Below, in pieces: positions 1-13,596 of a DNA stretch of 64,000 bases. A program made the position numbers and the translations under genes. The notes below the pieces were generated by a model. The model worked only from the letters and a program-made list of their open reading frames with translations. It had not been told where the DNA came from and did no database searches. Source of the stretch: Dipetalonema caudispina (taxonomy: Eukaryota; Nematoda; Chromadorea; Rhabditida; Onchocercidae); contig JABVXV010000037.1 of NCBI GenBank assembly GCA_013365325.1, forward strand, positions 186,001 to 250,000, in the 5' to 3' direction. Position 1 is the stretch's first letter, and every line of letters begins with the position of its first letter.

Positions 1-2375
1 TCACTGATACTTTCCAGTCGACATATTGAATTGGTTCAATCGGCCACGGGCCGTGCTGTACTTTTCTTTAGTATTAATGGATGGATGGATGGATAGGTGG
101 AACATTTTGCATTGAGTGCTTCGAATTTTCATTCCCTTTTCATCTCTGTTAACGTTGATTTATATCATCTCACTATTCGTTTTTATATATTAAAGTGTAT
201 ATTTTAGCTCTTTTGAATTTCGTTATCCATTTTCGAATTTTTTTTTTTACAAAATGATGTTTACATCATTTTCTTTCCATACTTTTTCTCCTACCATAAC
301 AATATCTTTTCTCGTAGATAACTTGCTTATTCTTACAACTAATATCCTACCTGTTACGATAAATATTCATGGGGTAATATGTGTCTGTCATTCCCAACCT
401 TATATCGGTACCATTTCGTCATCTTTGATATGAAATTTACTTTTATACATAAGTATGATTTATCACAATCCGAGGTGGTGGTTGACTTACGTGAAATTGT
501 TGGCGTCACGTTTACTGGGATGTTGTTTTGAAGATCACGTTGATTGGAATGCGATTTTGAAGAGTTTTCGTTATCGTACCGAAAGAAATAAGTCCTAATT
601 GCAGAATACAGTGAGGGATGGTACTTCCTTGATGCCGAATATCAGCCGATGATGTCAGATTTGAAATATAAAATAAATATACAATTGAGGAGCGTATTTA
701 GTTCAACATTATTATTCAATCTTTCAGATGGAATGAAATAATACACATATTAGTGGAAAAAAATAATTACTGTTTAGTGACTTGTGTCGCTTTGGTAGAG
801 TAAATTAATAATGTTGTCATATTTGTGTTGCTTTGAATGATTTTTTTTTTTTCGATTCCTAATGAAGTAAGTAGATATGTAAACAAATTTGCTGAAGGAA
901 TGAATGAAGAAGTATGTGTAAATGAGAAGCAAGTAAATAAACGAATAGACGAATGGATAAATTACTCAGCAAGCGAATAAACGAAAAAATGAGGAAGTAC
1001 ATGAACACATATATGTTTATAAAACAAAATAAAACACAACTTATCTTTTCTCTGATTCCTTTTTTTTTTGCTTCACTGAACTTTTACTTAGTCTTATTCT
1101 CAATTTTGATAAGACAAAATATGAAATACATCACAAGACTGTACATTCTTTTAAAGAATGTGTGACATCATTGCTTGTTATAGGGAATCGAATTTGAGTG
1201 CTATCTTAGGATTATAAAAAGTTCTTTAGTCATTTTTCTATGGTAAAATTTGAAGCGAATTGAAAGAAACGGTGAAATCTAATCGAACATTATTAAATCT
1301 TCAAGGAAATAAAATAGGGAGTTGATAATGTCCTCTTTGGAATAACTCCCAAAATAAGAACTCTTTCAAAAAAAGAAATCCTGAAATTGCACAGATTTCA
1401 AATAGTTTCAAAAATGATTATTTCAACAAATGTATTCGACGAAGCCACTGGAAAGTTTTAACACTATCTTGCAGAGCTTATCAAATTCTTCGATATTCTC
1501 GAGAGCCTATCATAGTGTCATTCCATACTTTCCATCATGACGATTAAAATTCCTCAGTAAACTATTTCACTCTGCGTAATAAATATAGGAGTGGTTATTT
1601 TAGTAATTATTCGTTAGGTCTCATGGTAATTATTCCCACTAAAGTTTTAATTTAGAGCATTACTAGAAATTTGTTCAATAATCATTTGTATACACGCATT
1701 CTTAAATATTGCTTGACATTCAGTATTGCTTGATATTTATACGGATACATGATTAAGATGGAATGGGTGATATCCGTTACTGTTATCATTACGTTTGTTT
1801 ACTAATAGTTGGCAATAATGATCTATTTGATGATCAACTCGTTTGTATTCTTTTGTCAATTTTTTGAACAACTTGCGATAGTTATTTGTTGGCTAACTTA
1901 TTTATTTGTTTGTTTAGCTGTTGGCCATTTTGTTTGTCTTGTTTGCTTTTTTGTTGCAAATGATCCGTTCATTTCGTTTATTCGTCACATTGTTCGCCAG
2001 TCATTTCCATTTGTATCAGAAATGTGTGATGTGTGTGGGTGTAAAAATGAATGAATGTCATTTCAGTAAGAAATTAATTCAAACTAAATCAATTTTTGCA
2101 TTTTTCTTTGATGATGCTGCATATTCAGCAACACCCAACATCACCGTATCGACACAACGCTACATTTTATTTGATGGTAATAAATTGTTTCATTTACAGG
2201 TCTGCACGTCTCTGTATGGGCCATTTTCGTGATCTGGTACGATATGATAATTTATTACTTTCGACTCTGATAAGGTTTAACACGGTTTTATAGGACCAAA
2301 GGTGTGCTGTTTTCATCCCTATCACTTATCAACATTCCAGTTCTTAAGAAAATATCATCTATCGTTTAATCAATC
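1..2375. other. Upstream region of unc-64, no gene recognised
   Basis: AT-rich sequence with short open frames only and no recognisable protein. Low-complexity ATGGATGG-type repeats occur near 80-95 and GAATGAATGA-type repeats near 900-960. The last part should hold the promoter and 5' UTR of the syntaxin gene. A splice acceptor ending at 2340, after CAACATTCC, is a candidate spliced-leader or 5'-UTR acceptor 35 bases before the syntaxin ATG. Another acceptor-like site ends at about 2200. No core promoter element could be assigned. Confidence 0.5.
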
Positions 2376-5300
2376 ATGACCAAGGATCGTCTAAGCGCTC
2401 TTAAAGCCGTATGTCTCTTTTTTTTAAACTTTTTTGTTCAGTACTTTTAGATATTTCAGGATCATAGATTTTGTTGGTAAAAGGATGAATTGATTGTTAC
2501 ATCCTTATGAATTTTCATCCTTCTTTAAAGCTTTGTATATATAAACTTGTGGGAATATTTTTCCAAAGCATGGTTTATAATTTGATTTTCTGGTTCCATT
2601 TTTCATATGTGTAAACCACCTGGATGCGTGATCCTTTGCTCTCTATAGCTGTGATAAAGTGACAGAAGGAATGTTTTTTCATTTCCTTAGTAATTAGGAG
2701 AAAATAATCAAGGATTGGAATAATGGGCCTATATTACCATGATTAAAATCAGTGATAAATCAGAACTGTAAGCCTGAATAACAGCCAAATCACTATACAA
2801 TTTAGCATGAGACGATTTAAAACTATGTGCCTTTTCTGACCTAGTGTACTAGCAGATAGCAGGATCGTTATCAGAAAGTAGATGAGCCATTGACAAACAC
2901 TTCCAATGACCCATAAATTGAGCTAAGTTTTTCCCTTGAGAGTCCTATAAATTTGTTAAAATTCTAAATTTTTTCGTTATTGAGATTGTTTTCATTATAG
3001 TTTGGGAAAGTTAGATGGTTTAATGAAAAAATAACATATAAAAGTGTTTTAGGCACAGTCAGAAGAAGACCATGAAGATGACTTGGCGGCAACAGATAGC
3101 GCTCAGGGACAGTTCATGGAAGAATTTTTCGAACAGGTTGGGTTTTTCATATTTTCATCTTTATAATTCCATGAACTTTATTCATTCCAATTGATTAAAT
3201 TATTAAAATAATTTTGATTTATTATGGTCAGGATAAAAGAATATGGTGTGGTTTGTCCCCCATTTATTTCTCTCGAAATGTTTTTTGTAACTAATGAACT
3301 GAAAATTACCTGTTTGCTTTGTAAAGAAAAAGTTTCTTAAATAATTTATTCCTTGCTGTTTTGTTTGTTTTCTATCACTATCAAATTTGTTGATGGTTAA
3401 GGTTGAGGAAATACGAGGTAGCGTAGATTTAATCGCATCAAATGTGGAGGAAGTGAAGAAGAAGCATTCAGCGATTCTTTCCAATCCAGTTAATGATCCT
3501 AGTATGTCCCTTGCAATTTTTAAACTTCCTGACTTTTGGATCTTATTTTTAATTTGATACCTCATCAAAATTCATATCTGTGTTTAGTCAGGAACAAAGG
3601 AATATTATACGTACTTGGTGTTCCTTAACTGATGTTTTAATCTCTCTTCGCTTACCACTTACTTGGATATTTTTATATTTTAGCCTTTCAGTTTTTTCCG
3701 CTGTTATTGTACCTAATTCTAGCTTTTTTTTTTTTTGATTTGATAATTTCTAAGTGGACCCATTTCTTACTAGGAGTTCCAACTCTGCATTTCTCGTTTT
3801 TCTCTTCGTACATAACAAAAAGCAATGATGCTTACTGTGATTGCTGACTGTATATTTTACAGAAACGAAAGAGGAACTGGATGAACTAATGGCTAGTATT
3901 AAAAAAACTGCAAATAAAGTTCGAGGCAAACTGAAATGTTAGTTTTTTTAATATCTTGTCAGATTCCAGAGCCTGTCAATGTTACTCTGATTGAGAAAAG
4001 AATATTGAAAACTTGTAATCTTTTTTTTTCGAGTCTGAGAGCTGGAAGTTGTTCGGAAGAAAGTTTTCATTATTCTGAATTGGTCATAAAAGAAGACTTG
4101 TTACTAAAACAAATCTATCCATTTCCTTTAATCCACGTTTGCTAAACGACGGCGTTCTGTATGGTAAACCTAGGGATATAGCAATGTCATCTTTGCTTAC
4201 TGAAGCGTCCGGTATTACATCTCACCATTTCCTGACGCTGTCTAACCGTTTCTAGTTTATCTTACTTTTTTAAATTACGCTTATTTAAATGATGATAGTA
4301 ATAAAAATTAAATATTGCAAATATATCCTTTCAATGGATGAAGTTTTTTCAGTGATCGAAAATAGTATTGAGCATGATGAAAGTAGTGGATTATCGTCAG
4401 CTGATTTACGTATACGAAAGACGCAACATTCAACGCTTTCCAGAAAATTCGTTGAAGTGATGACGGATTACAATAAAACACAGACAGATTATCGCGAACG
4501 TTGTAAGGGTCGTATTCAAAGGCAATTAGATATTGCAGGCAAGCAAGTTGGGGATGAAGTAAGTTTGTTTATTTCTGGAAGATTTTCTTCAGCTTTTCTG
4601 TTGAAGTTTCTGCAGATATGGAATTATAATTAAATTAGAATCTAATTAGGTTCTTAAACTGGTTAGTTACCAGAATGGAACTTAATTTTTTTCATGGTGA
4701 AAAGTTTGTCAGTTGTGTTAACTTTGGTGTTAGTCACGTTTTGGTATTGTTAGATTTAATTATTCGACAAGCAAAATAAATAGTACTTTAATACCAGAGG
4801 TACAACATAAGTACCGGTTAGATTTCGTTTTGCCAGAATGAGATTGATCAATTTTTAGTCGCCGCAATGAGTCTTTTGATAACTGCAAACTGAGAATTAC
4901 TGCATATCCAAAGCAGTTTCACAATGTTGACCGAAAAGTTTTTAATATCATTTATAGTTCGTTAAACTACTACCTGTCTGAATCATCTTACGTATGGTAG
5001 CTACTGCAATGCTTACTTGAAACTTCATAGATATAAGCTATTTTGTTTTTATATCGAGACTTAACGTCCAGTTCAAGTTTTTATGATTTTGGCATTATTC
5101 CTCGCTTCTAGGACCTGGAAGAAATGATTGAGTCTGGAAATCCGGGCGTATTTACTCAAGGAATCATTACCGATACGCAGCAAGCACGACAAACGTTAGC
5201 AGATATCGAAGCTCGTCATAATGATATCATGAAGTTAGAATCGAGTATACGTGAACTACACGATATGTTCATGGATATGGCAATGCTTGTCGAGTCTCAG

Positions 5301-8300
5301 GTGGGTTTAAAGGATTGGAAAAGCGTAGTTTTGTTTTGAAGCTGTTGCCGTGAAAAAGCTTCTTAATGATTTCGTTATTTGAGGAAGGGAATTTCCTTCT
5401 TTGGTTGTGTCTTGAAAGTAAGAGATTGGATAGATTTTATTGTGATAGTGGATGAATTATAGCAGGAGTTGTAGAAGATTTGAAGATTTCGACAATTGTT
5501 GTAGAGAACTGATCACTGAAAGTTCAAATTTAATAATGGTTTTTTTCCTTACTCCTACACATATATACATATACGAAATAAAAGTGGTTTACAAGAAGCA
5601 CGTGATAAATTTTTAATCGTAGACAGAGTCAAGATTAAGCTAGATGATTTATTCCAAAGTTAATATGTTACAGTGTAGTCGTAAACATGGTTAGATTCAA
5701 ACTAAATGATTTATTGCCATGATATTTTACGATTTTAATCTTAAAAATGGTTAGGATTAATTAAATGATTTACTATCATGGTATGTTATGATTTTAGTCT
5801 AAACATGGTTAGGAGTAAGTTAAATGATTTTTATTACTTTAGGTGCCGTAATATTTATTAAATTTCATGCAAAAAGTTTTACATTTCCTTAATAAAATTA
5901 TCCCGATTTTTTTGACAGCTGTATTATAGTGTTACGGAATTGCGTGCAGCAGTACTAATTCCGATATGACTATAATGGAATCTCTTCAAAGAGAAACGTT
6001 GTTAACCATTAAACAAATGCATTAAATCCACTAGTTTTCAGTGTTATTAGCTGTTTTTTATATAGGATATTTTTGCAGACAGACATCTAAAGAATATAGA
6101 AAACGTTCTTCGTATTCTTTTAATTCGATGTAATTGATTTAATTAGTGCTATTTGTAGGGCGAAATGGTAGATCGGATAGAATACAATGTGGAACACGCG
6201 AAAGAATTTGTCGATCGGGCTGTGGCTGATACGAAGAAGGCCGTGCAATATCAAAGTAAAGCAAGAAGGGTAGGTTTCTTCTTTCTTAAGTATTCTGAGG
6301 ACATTTGGTCGAGCTTTCCAAGCTATTCGTTGCTGTCCTAGCTCAAAAAAGTGCATGATAAAAGGATTATAAATGCTCTGCAAAAGTCATCTACTTTTAA
6401 CTCAGGAAGAGATAGGAGGATTCATTTTTAAATCCTAAAACATTCAGCAAAATGTTTCAGGATTTAAAAATTAAGATGAGCCGTAGTTTTGAATGCCTAA
6501 TTTTTCTTTCCAACAGTTAATAAATTTTTTGGTTCGCTTGAATGAATTGCGCATCCAGTCATTAAATTGTCGTCCTAAACGTCGTGTATCATCTGTTGGC
6601 CATCTGCATGTGACATTATCACTTGTATCATGGAGAATACGCTTATATGTTAATTTTATTTACAGTTATCACTTAGTATCTGTTGCTTTGATTACCACAT
6701 ACTTGAAGAGATTGAAAAGTCACTGTGCTTTGAATCTAGAAAAAACTTGAAAGTGATTAAATTAAAAAATTCAATTAACAAATAAATCCATAAGCTTTTC
6801 GACTCTCCCATTATCTGTTTTGTCGTTGTTGGTTCGTATTATGATATCACTACTCGATGCAGACTCCGCAGAATCTTTTCCAGAGCAACTAGCAGCTACA
6901 TGCAGTTTCAGTCCTCTAAATTGACACAGGCAGTCTTAAGCAATTTTTATTTCAATTACTGAATTACATTGTGTGCACGAATTTTTGCATGTGTAAATGT
7001 ATGAAGAAGATCGCCTGAACCGCAACTTTAGAAAAGCATATAATTCAATGTTTTGGGTAGCTAGGGATATTGCTAGCCAGATAATTTATGCAAGATGTTT
7101 TGTTTAATGATCAAATGATAAGGTTTTTTATAGATAAAAACAGCTTTAAGATAAAGGAAATTGACATGATTGCTCGCATGAAACTCTCCATTCCTATCGT
7201 TTATCTGTTTTTTTTTTTTGGGGTCAGTAAGGATATTATTAGTAGAAGTCTTATAAAATGGGAGTAAATTGGTGGTGATTTGAGGAAGATAACAGTAAAC
7301 TGTTCCCTCAAATGGTTAATCCAACTTTAAAATACATTTTAGCATGACAAAAAAAGGAAGAGATAAGATTGTATTTCGTTTATATTAAAAATCTCATGAA
7401 TTCAGCCATTTTTAAAATCTAATTTTATGTATCAATTTATTACGAATAATGTTTTGCATCCATTTTTTCCTTTTCTCAGATAGCTACTTTTTTTATTTTT
7501 ATTTTAAATCGTGATAATTCCACATATATCGATGAATTGATGGATATAAGAATGGCTAGGAAAATATAATATGGAATTTATGTAGAATATTCACTTCCCG
7601 CGGGAGTTGTTAGTTTTTTATATTCTTTTTTTTGTGGGGATCATTTCATCTTTTTTGCAAAATATCTTTTGCAAAAAAAAAAAAAAATATCGTTAACAGC
7701 ATTAACATCGTTCGAAGTACAGATATCGTTGTATTCCATGAAATTTCTTTGGTTGTTTGTTACTGAAAATGGCTCAAGTTATATATCTCTGTTTAATCGT
7801 TTTTGTTAATGACTACTCTTCATTGTTATACTGTCGTCATAGGTAACGGAAAAAGAAAGCTTAAGCATATCCTACTTTTTGAATTCATGGTGTCTTTGCT
7901 ATGTCGTGCTGCTCACAATTTTAGGTACAGTCACTCTGTAGGTAGGATCTAAACTTGTTACGTACCATAATAAAATTTGAAATTAGAAGTCAGACTGCAT
8001 CATTCTTCGTTAATTATTCATCGATGTAATGGGTAAAAATGAGGAATGAAATTTGTTTGGATGGAATAGTTGGATTGTTAGAATGTTTCGGAGAACGTCC
8101 AGAATGTGATTCGTTTTGTATCCGTTGCGATTGTATTGTGATTGGTTGTGATTGTGCTTGCTTGAAATTCCATTGTTCCAGTTGTGATGCATGTTTCATG
8201 CGAGAAACTTTTTAGTTCCTTTCAGTTATTCTACTGATAGATGATGCCCTAGTTAATCTATTTTATCCCTTTATTTGAACGGAAAAGAATTTACTGAATA

Positions 8301-11300
8301 AAAGATGGTATCTTTTTATCCAGTTAATTGTTCTTATAGATTATTTTTCATGATCTATACGTTATCTACCATGGTCATTTTATCATTTTTCAGTTTACTG
8401 CCAAGGGGAAGGGAAAAAGTAAGAGTATTTGTAAAATCAAAATAAAGGATACATTTTTTCCTTTCAGAAGAAGATAATGATATTGATTTGCGTGACAATA
8501 CTAATCGCCATACTGGTCCTCATGTTGATGACATTTATCCCAAGTCCTTTCTGAGATGTTAAGGTAGTTATATTATTATTACTTAACATATTTGTTTCTT
8601 TTCATATTTTTCTCATTATAGAGCAGCATTTTAGCTTCCTGCAATTATTTGTTACTTTTTATCACTTATTTTCATCTTCATACTTAAACGGGATGGAAGC
8701 ACTTTCATTAAATTAGGGTTTAAACTCTGAATATTTTTCCATGAAATTTGCTTTCTGAATTCAAAAAAGTAATATTTTTTATTTCAAGTTACTGGTTATA
8801 TGTTCATCCAAGGGAGAAGTTTGCTACTTGGTGTTTTCAGGCGAAATTTTATGATCATAAATTTTTTCACATGTAAAAAATAAGAAAAGTGTGACAAGAT
8901 CGTTTTTTATTGAATTACTTTTACTTATGATGAATGAAATCGATCTGTAATGTTGAATTTGATATTTGCTTTGCATCCATCCCATAATTATTAACATTGG
9001 TTCACAATGTATTCACCATCTCTATGATAGCAATCTTTAGTGATAATGTAATTTTTGTTCAGCTTTCTCTTTATTATTTTTATCAATCATTTAGCCTTGT
9101 GTTACAATTAAACAATACACGGGCTTATTTATATGTTGCGTTGTTTACTGATGACCATTCGTAGCAATCATCTTTTTTTCTTGCTTTGCACTGCCTAAAT
9201 TTACATAAATTTCACGTTTGTTTTTTAATTATGCATCCATTTCTATTGTACTTGTTTTTATGTCTAAGTCTGATCCTGTGGATTTGACGAATATTCGAAA
9301 ATCTGATGATCTGCTACTATAGCAAAAGTGATAAATTTTTTTTTGTAATTTGATGTTCCGAACATTAGGTGTAATATCTATTTAGGATATATCCAAACTT
9401 TATTAGCATTGGGGCAAAAGATATCTGTCCAGAAGTCTGGTGCCGATTTCCAATGTCATGCATTTCTGTTTCCTTATTTCTATAACGTACCGATATTTCT
9501 TTAATTATAAGAGATACTTTTAATTTGAAATCTCTGGCATGAATAATTCATGTAATTTCGCAATAAAATAATTCAATGTTATAGTTTCTCTTTTTTTGAA
9601 GTCGCTTGTGATCTCGGAAAGCAATCAGCAGTTGTATTTCTTCATTAATTTCTCGCACAAATGTGGTGACTTGTCATTGTCATTAAGTCAAATTGGTAAC
9701 TTTGTTTTTGAGTTTACCTTTTCATATTTTATGGAACAAAATTCAATTTAATCATTGTTTTTTTTTTTTTTTTTTTTTTGTTAAAATTTGTTTGCTCTAA
9801 TTTAATACTGTTGATGTTGTGTGATTTTCATTCCTTTTATAAGATATGACAAAGATGTTAAATGCAGTAGCTCTGTTGGTAGGTATGCAATTTAATCAAT
9901 TAGTATGGAAGCCTGAAAAAAAAAGAGGAAAAGTGGAAGTTGAAAAATGTGAGAAAGCTCTCGAGTTCGTAGATTTTGAAATTTCGAGAGCAAACATCGT
10001 CATTGCTAGACATTCTGAATAGATTGTCTCCCAATAAATTTAAATGACCCTTGAAATTTCGGAAACAATTTTCTTAGTTTTCGTTTCGTGGACCGATTTG
10101 CTTCTGAATAATGACTACTGTTCAGAGTTATTCAGAAATAATAATTCAGCACACACAAATTAACGGGTTTGCAGATTTAGTTTATTACATTATACGGTGC
10201 CATGTATATGCAATCTGATGATGTATTTTTTTATTTCATATATTGCTAGATGTATTTCAGAAAAGTTCGCAGAAACTAGTTTAAGTTCATCAAACTTATT
10301 ACCATTTGACCTTTGGTCTTACTTATCGTTTCTGAAAAACTTGTACTGCAGCACATCATGGATAAATCATACACTAGTCCTTTTAAAAACGGAGAAATTA
10401 TCCTGAGATGTTTGTCATTTAGAGCTGGATTTGCAGGTTATCCGAAATTGCAACTTTTTTTCGGTGGCTAATATTTATTTCATCATTTTATTATAGAATT
10501 TCTAAAAATTCGAAACATTTTGAAGAGCTGTTGGTGAAATACGCAGCTTCGAAATTTAAGTTTAACGAGAAGAAATGCTGCTTATTATCAGTTTTCGAAT
10601 TTGAGCTGAGATTTATTCATGTGTTCAGCAGAATGAAATCAGAAATATTTTGCTACAGCGATTAATAAATATTGGTTTGGCTTGAAAAATAGTTTTTGAT
10701 TAGAAGTCGGAAATTACTTTTTGGATAAATGAAACCAAATCTTCAAATTCCTAATTCTATAAAAGGTTGGAGGTAACACAACTGAATTGACTCCAATTTC
10801 TTTATGACTTATTTTATTTGCTTCATGCATTTTTGTCATATTTCCTGAAATAACAGATTTTACTTTGCTTTTTTTAAAAGAACAAATCACTTTTTTATTG
10901 TAACTGAGAACAAGTGAAAAAGCGAGTACAGTTTGTGTCGTAATTTAATAATGGGAGAGCATAACACGATAGTTGAGAAGCGATGTAATAATTTGAAGTT
11001 TTTACCACTGTTCATTACTTGTTTGTCAGATAGCGATCTATTATATGATTACTACTAAGAAATAATAGAAGATAAGGTTTTATTGCGACAAAATGTTTGT
11101 TAATTTTCCCATTTTCATGGTCTAAAAGTACATACTTCTTTGTTTAAATTTTCTAGCAATCAAACAGGCTTAACATTTGTCACAAAAGGGAAAAGGATTT
11201 ATTTGCACACCTAAAGTTGTAAAAAAATGGGATGAACGTGTCACATTTCAGAAAAAGATTTGCATTTTGGTATTCATTATGTTGTTGTTGGTGTCGCTGA

Positions 11301-11353
11301 CGCTATTCCTTATTATTTACTTCGCTGGATCATCCAAATCATCACAGAAATAG
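2376..11353 (+). CDS. unc-64: Syntaxin-1 / UNC-64, plasma-membrane t-SNARE, two alternative C-termini
   Basis: Neuronal t-SNARE that pairs with SNAP-25 and synaptobrevin to drive synaptic vesicle fusion at the plasma membrane. Shared exons are 2376-2408, 3053-3136, 3402-3501, 3863-3937, 4353-4558, 5112-5300 and 6159-6269; every splice phase joins exactly to give 266 residues. The N-terminus [11 protein letters not shown], the Habc helices (about residues 28-150), the linker and the SNARE helix (about 190-255, ending YQSKARR) are nearly identical to C. elegans UNC-64 as I recall it. The message then ends in one of two exons, 8468-8554 or 11252-11353, each coding a hydrophobic anchor, for 294 or 299 residues. 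C. elegans UNC-64 also varies at this point. The start fits the family start and lies 35 bases after an acceptor. Identification is close to certain; the use of both ends is inferred from sequence. Confidence 0.97.
5630..5835 (+). repeat. Diverged tandem repeat, about 60-bp unit, in a unc-64 intron
   Basis: About four copies. Each contains TAAATGATTTA (or a one-base variant), followed in most copies by ATGGTTAG about 50 bases later. The ATGGTTAG landmarks fall near 5687, 5747 and 5805, giving a period of 58-60 bases. It lies in the intron between exons 5112-5300 and 6159-6269. No function is evident. Confidence 0.7.
6425..6470. repeat. 20-bp inverted repeat with 6-base loop
   Basis: Arms at 6425-6444 and 6451-6470 are reverse complements with a single mismatch, and the loop is 6445-6450. 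It sits in the unc-64 intron just after the exon ending at 6269. It could be a small hairpin in the pre-mRNA or a remnant of a miniature inverted-repeat element. Confidence 0.75.
8468..8554 (+). CDS. unc-64: unc-64 alternative last exon 1 (proximal membrane anchor)
   Basis: A CTTTCAG acceptor is followed in phase 0 by 28 codons and TGA. The peptide starts [15 protein letters not shown] and ends FIPSPF, a typical tail anchor after the SNARE helix. It directly continues ...KARR from the exon ending at 6269. It is the nearer of two mutually exclusive ends, 2.2 kb after the last shared exon. Its 3' end lies in the AT-rich DNA that follows. Confidence 0.88.
   Translation, partial: KKIMILICVTILIAILVLMLMTFIPSPF
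11252..11353 (+). CDS. unc-64: unc-64 alternative last exon 2 (distal membrane anchor)
   Basis: A TCACATTTCAG acceptor is followed in phase 0 by 33 codons and TAG. The peptide begins [15 protein letters not shown], like the KKICILV start of the main C. elegans UNC-64 anchor, and ends in a serine/lysine tail, SSKSSQK. It lies 2.7 kb beyond the first alternative end, so its use requires skipping that exon and its polyadenylation signal. Confidence 0.88.
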   Translation, partial: KKICILVFIMLLLVSLTLFLIIYFAGSSKSSQK

Positions 11354-11976
11354 ACTTTTTCCAGAGGACATTCCAGATCGATGCTTCTCAATGTACCTGC
11401 TATTCTAACACTCAAAATATCCAAATTAGGATGTTGATAAGATATGGTATCGTATGTGAGTGAAAACGGTTACCATCTGCTAGCGTAAACTTCTTTCATT
11501 GCTCCGTTCTCCTTTCAAGTGCAATTCATTGTATTATAAATTTAAGTTTTCAGTTTTCGAATTTGTTTAGGCATGATTTTTCAAATATTACTTTGTTTTG
11601 AGCAAAAAACATCTTGCGATGATTAGAAAAATAGAAATCATGAATTCGGGATTTGATGAACTTCCATTCAAACTCGTGCTATCCGTGGGAAGCATAAAGT
11701 TTGACCTTTCTTCTTATTATTAATATATAAGGCAAAATGAGCACAAATAAACTATAAAGTTATGAGAAAGAAAAAAGAATTAAAGAGAGGTGAATTTGGT
11801 TTGTAAGAATTGAAAATTTTACTTGATTTGGAAAATTCAACAGGAAATATACTTATTCGTGGAGAACTGAGAAGAGATATGTTTGGAGTAAAATATAATT
11901 ACCTTCTCATTATATCTATCTCATAGTATGTCATTCTTATAACTTTAATATCTTTAATTGCTCTCTAGAAGAGGAT

Positions 11977-12261
11977 TCATCTTATTCGCAGTTCTGGAAT
12001 GACAGGATTTATTAATTTAGGATATATTAAATTGCCCAGAATCTCCGGAATAAATAACAGTACAATCCACTTGTCAGGGTTTCGATGGTATATCCATACG
12101 GTTGGTAGCATTCTTTCCACATTCTTGAGTTGTAATTTAACTGGTTCATATCCACAATTTGCAGATAACAAATGGTTTACTCTCGATATTAATTGTATTA
12201 AAGGACGGAAATAAATTCTATCTTTGCCATGTAATTTATTTGTATCATTTATAGTTATCAT
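11977..12261 (-). CDS. Candidate ORF or terminal exon, unknown product
   Basis: An open frame of 94 codons ending in a stop at 11977. The composition is protein-like, for example VNHLLSANCGYEP and a hydrophobic stretch WIVLLFIPEILGNLIYPKLI that could span a membrane. No clear acceptor lies just before its ATG. It could be the last exon of a minus-strand gene that also uses the open exon at 13597-13845, but I could not join them by phase. No family is recognised; it may be chance or a relic. Confidence 0.3.
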   Translation of the reverse strand: MITINDTNKLHGKDRIYFRPLIQLISRVNHLLSANCGYEPVKLQLKNVERMLPTVWIYHRNPDKWIVLLFIPEILGNLIYPKLINPVIPELRIR

Positions 12262-12844
12262 GCAAGTAGGTATGCATCACTTTTTCAATATAAATAAAAT
12301 CAATGCCCCAGTGATAAGTTGATCATTGGCTACTACAGTTACAGTTAATGGTTTGAAATAAGTGTAAATTTAGCATTAATAATAGGATTGTTAACTGTGG
12401 GTGATAAAATAGCTATGTTCAACCTAATACATTATCACTGGTATCAGCAAACTAGTCAATCGCAGTCAAATTACTACTTACAATGACTGCCTAATATCAT
12501 CATTTGGATTTGGGTCCGGTTAGATTCAAATAAGCTGAACTGATGAGATTTTAGTAAGACTTAACAAATGAGATTCCATCATGAGCTTAGTTGGTGGGAT
12601 TCCTATGAGAAATCTAATAAGACTACATATTAATTAATGGGACTGTTTGCACTTTGAAGAGCTGATTATTGGAAGCTTCTGGTATCTGATGAGATCTGAA
12701 GGAGTTCATTCCCTGTTAGCTATGAAGATTCGTTTAGATCTTAGCTTCGATAATAAAGAAGAAGGTGGATGTAAACTTTTGTATATTGTAAGCTTTACAC
12801 TTTAATCTGTATAGGACAAATCTTTAAAAAAAGTTGTCTCTGGT

Positions 12845-13000
12845 TTGTTGTTTACTATTATTATTGATGTTTCTTTTGTCATGTTCGAAAGGATATTTGA
12901 ACTTGAAGTTTTCTATTGTTATGATAATAGTATGCAAGATTTAGGTCTGCCTGATGGCGAATTAAAATTTCTATCTAGAAAAGGCATAATTTGTGGCCAG
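12845..13000 (+). CDS. Candidate internal exon, unknown product
   Basis: An open frame running into a plausible donor, GGCCAG|GTACAT, at 13000. The most protein-like part reads YDNSMQDLGLPDGELKFLSR. A possible acceptor ends near 12890. No start, no downstream partner exon and no family could be found. It may be a relic exon or a chance frame. Confidence 0.2.
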
Positions 13001-13596
13001 GTACATTCAATCATTCTTTATATTTTATATCGTTTTTTTCCCATCCCTTTCCCAATTCTTCTCGGGAACTAAATATGAACCTTGTTCTAATACATTCATG
13101 CCTCTGCATATCTTTGCATTCAGTGCAAATGTCTGGAATAACGACAGGTTTTATGAGAAATCACTAATGATGCCATCAACATTTCTGTTGTAATTGTCTT
13201 TTGAATATGTTGTAAAGGTCACTTGTAAAAATTCATTTGCTGAATAAAACAACTTTTATTGAAGGTTGTATAACGAGTGCCACTTAAATTTTATTGAATT
13301 GAAGCAGAACTTCCGCTCAGTCTTTGAAAAAAAAAAAAGCAAATATTGCCTAATGACCGACAAAGGGAAAGAAAATCATGAAGAGTGGAGTCTGTGTCTA
13401 GTACGTTAGAGTAACTCACTCTTCGTTGCAGTCAATAAGTTGAATGATCTTGGAGAAGATATACGAATTTCATCGTTCATCCACAAATAGCTCATCAACT
13501 ATTATCGTGAAAACATATGAACATAGCTTACATTTCTGCAAATAAACAGATATGGCCATGGTACATATATTAAAGATGTTACAGTGGATTGTTAAT

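Noticed and set aside
1809..2293. Overlapping plus-strand frames upstream of unc-64
   Set aside because: Three frames overlap, and composition is dominated by Phe, Leu, Cys and Val from T-rich DNA. They are likely promoter or 5' UTR.
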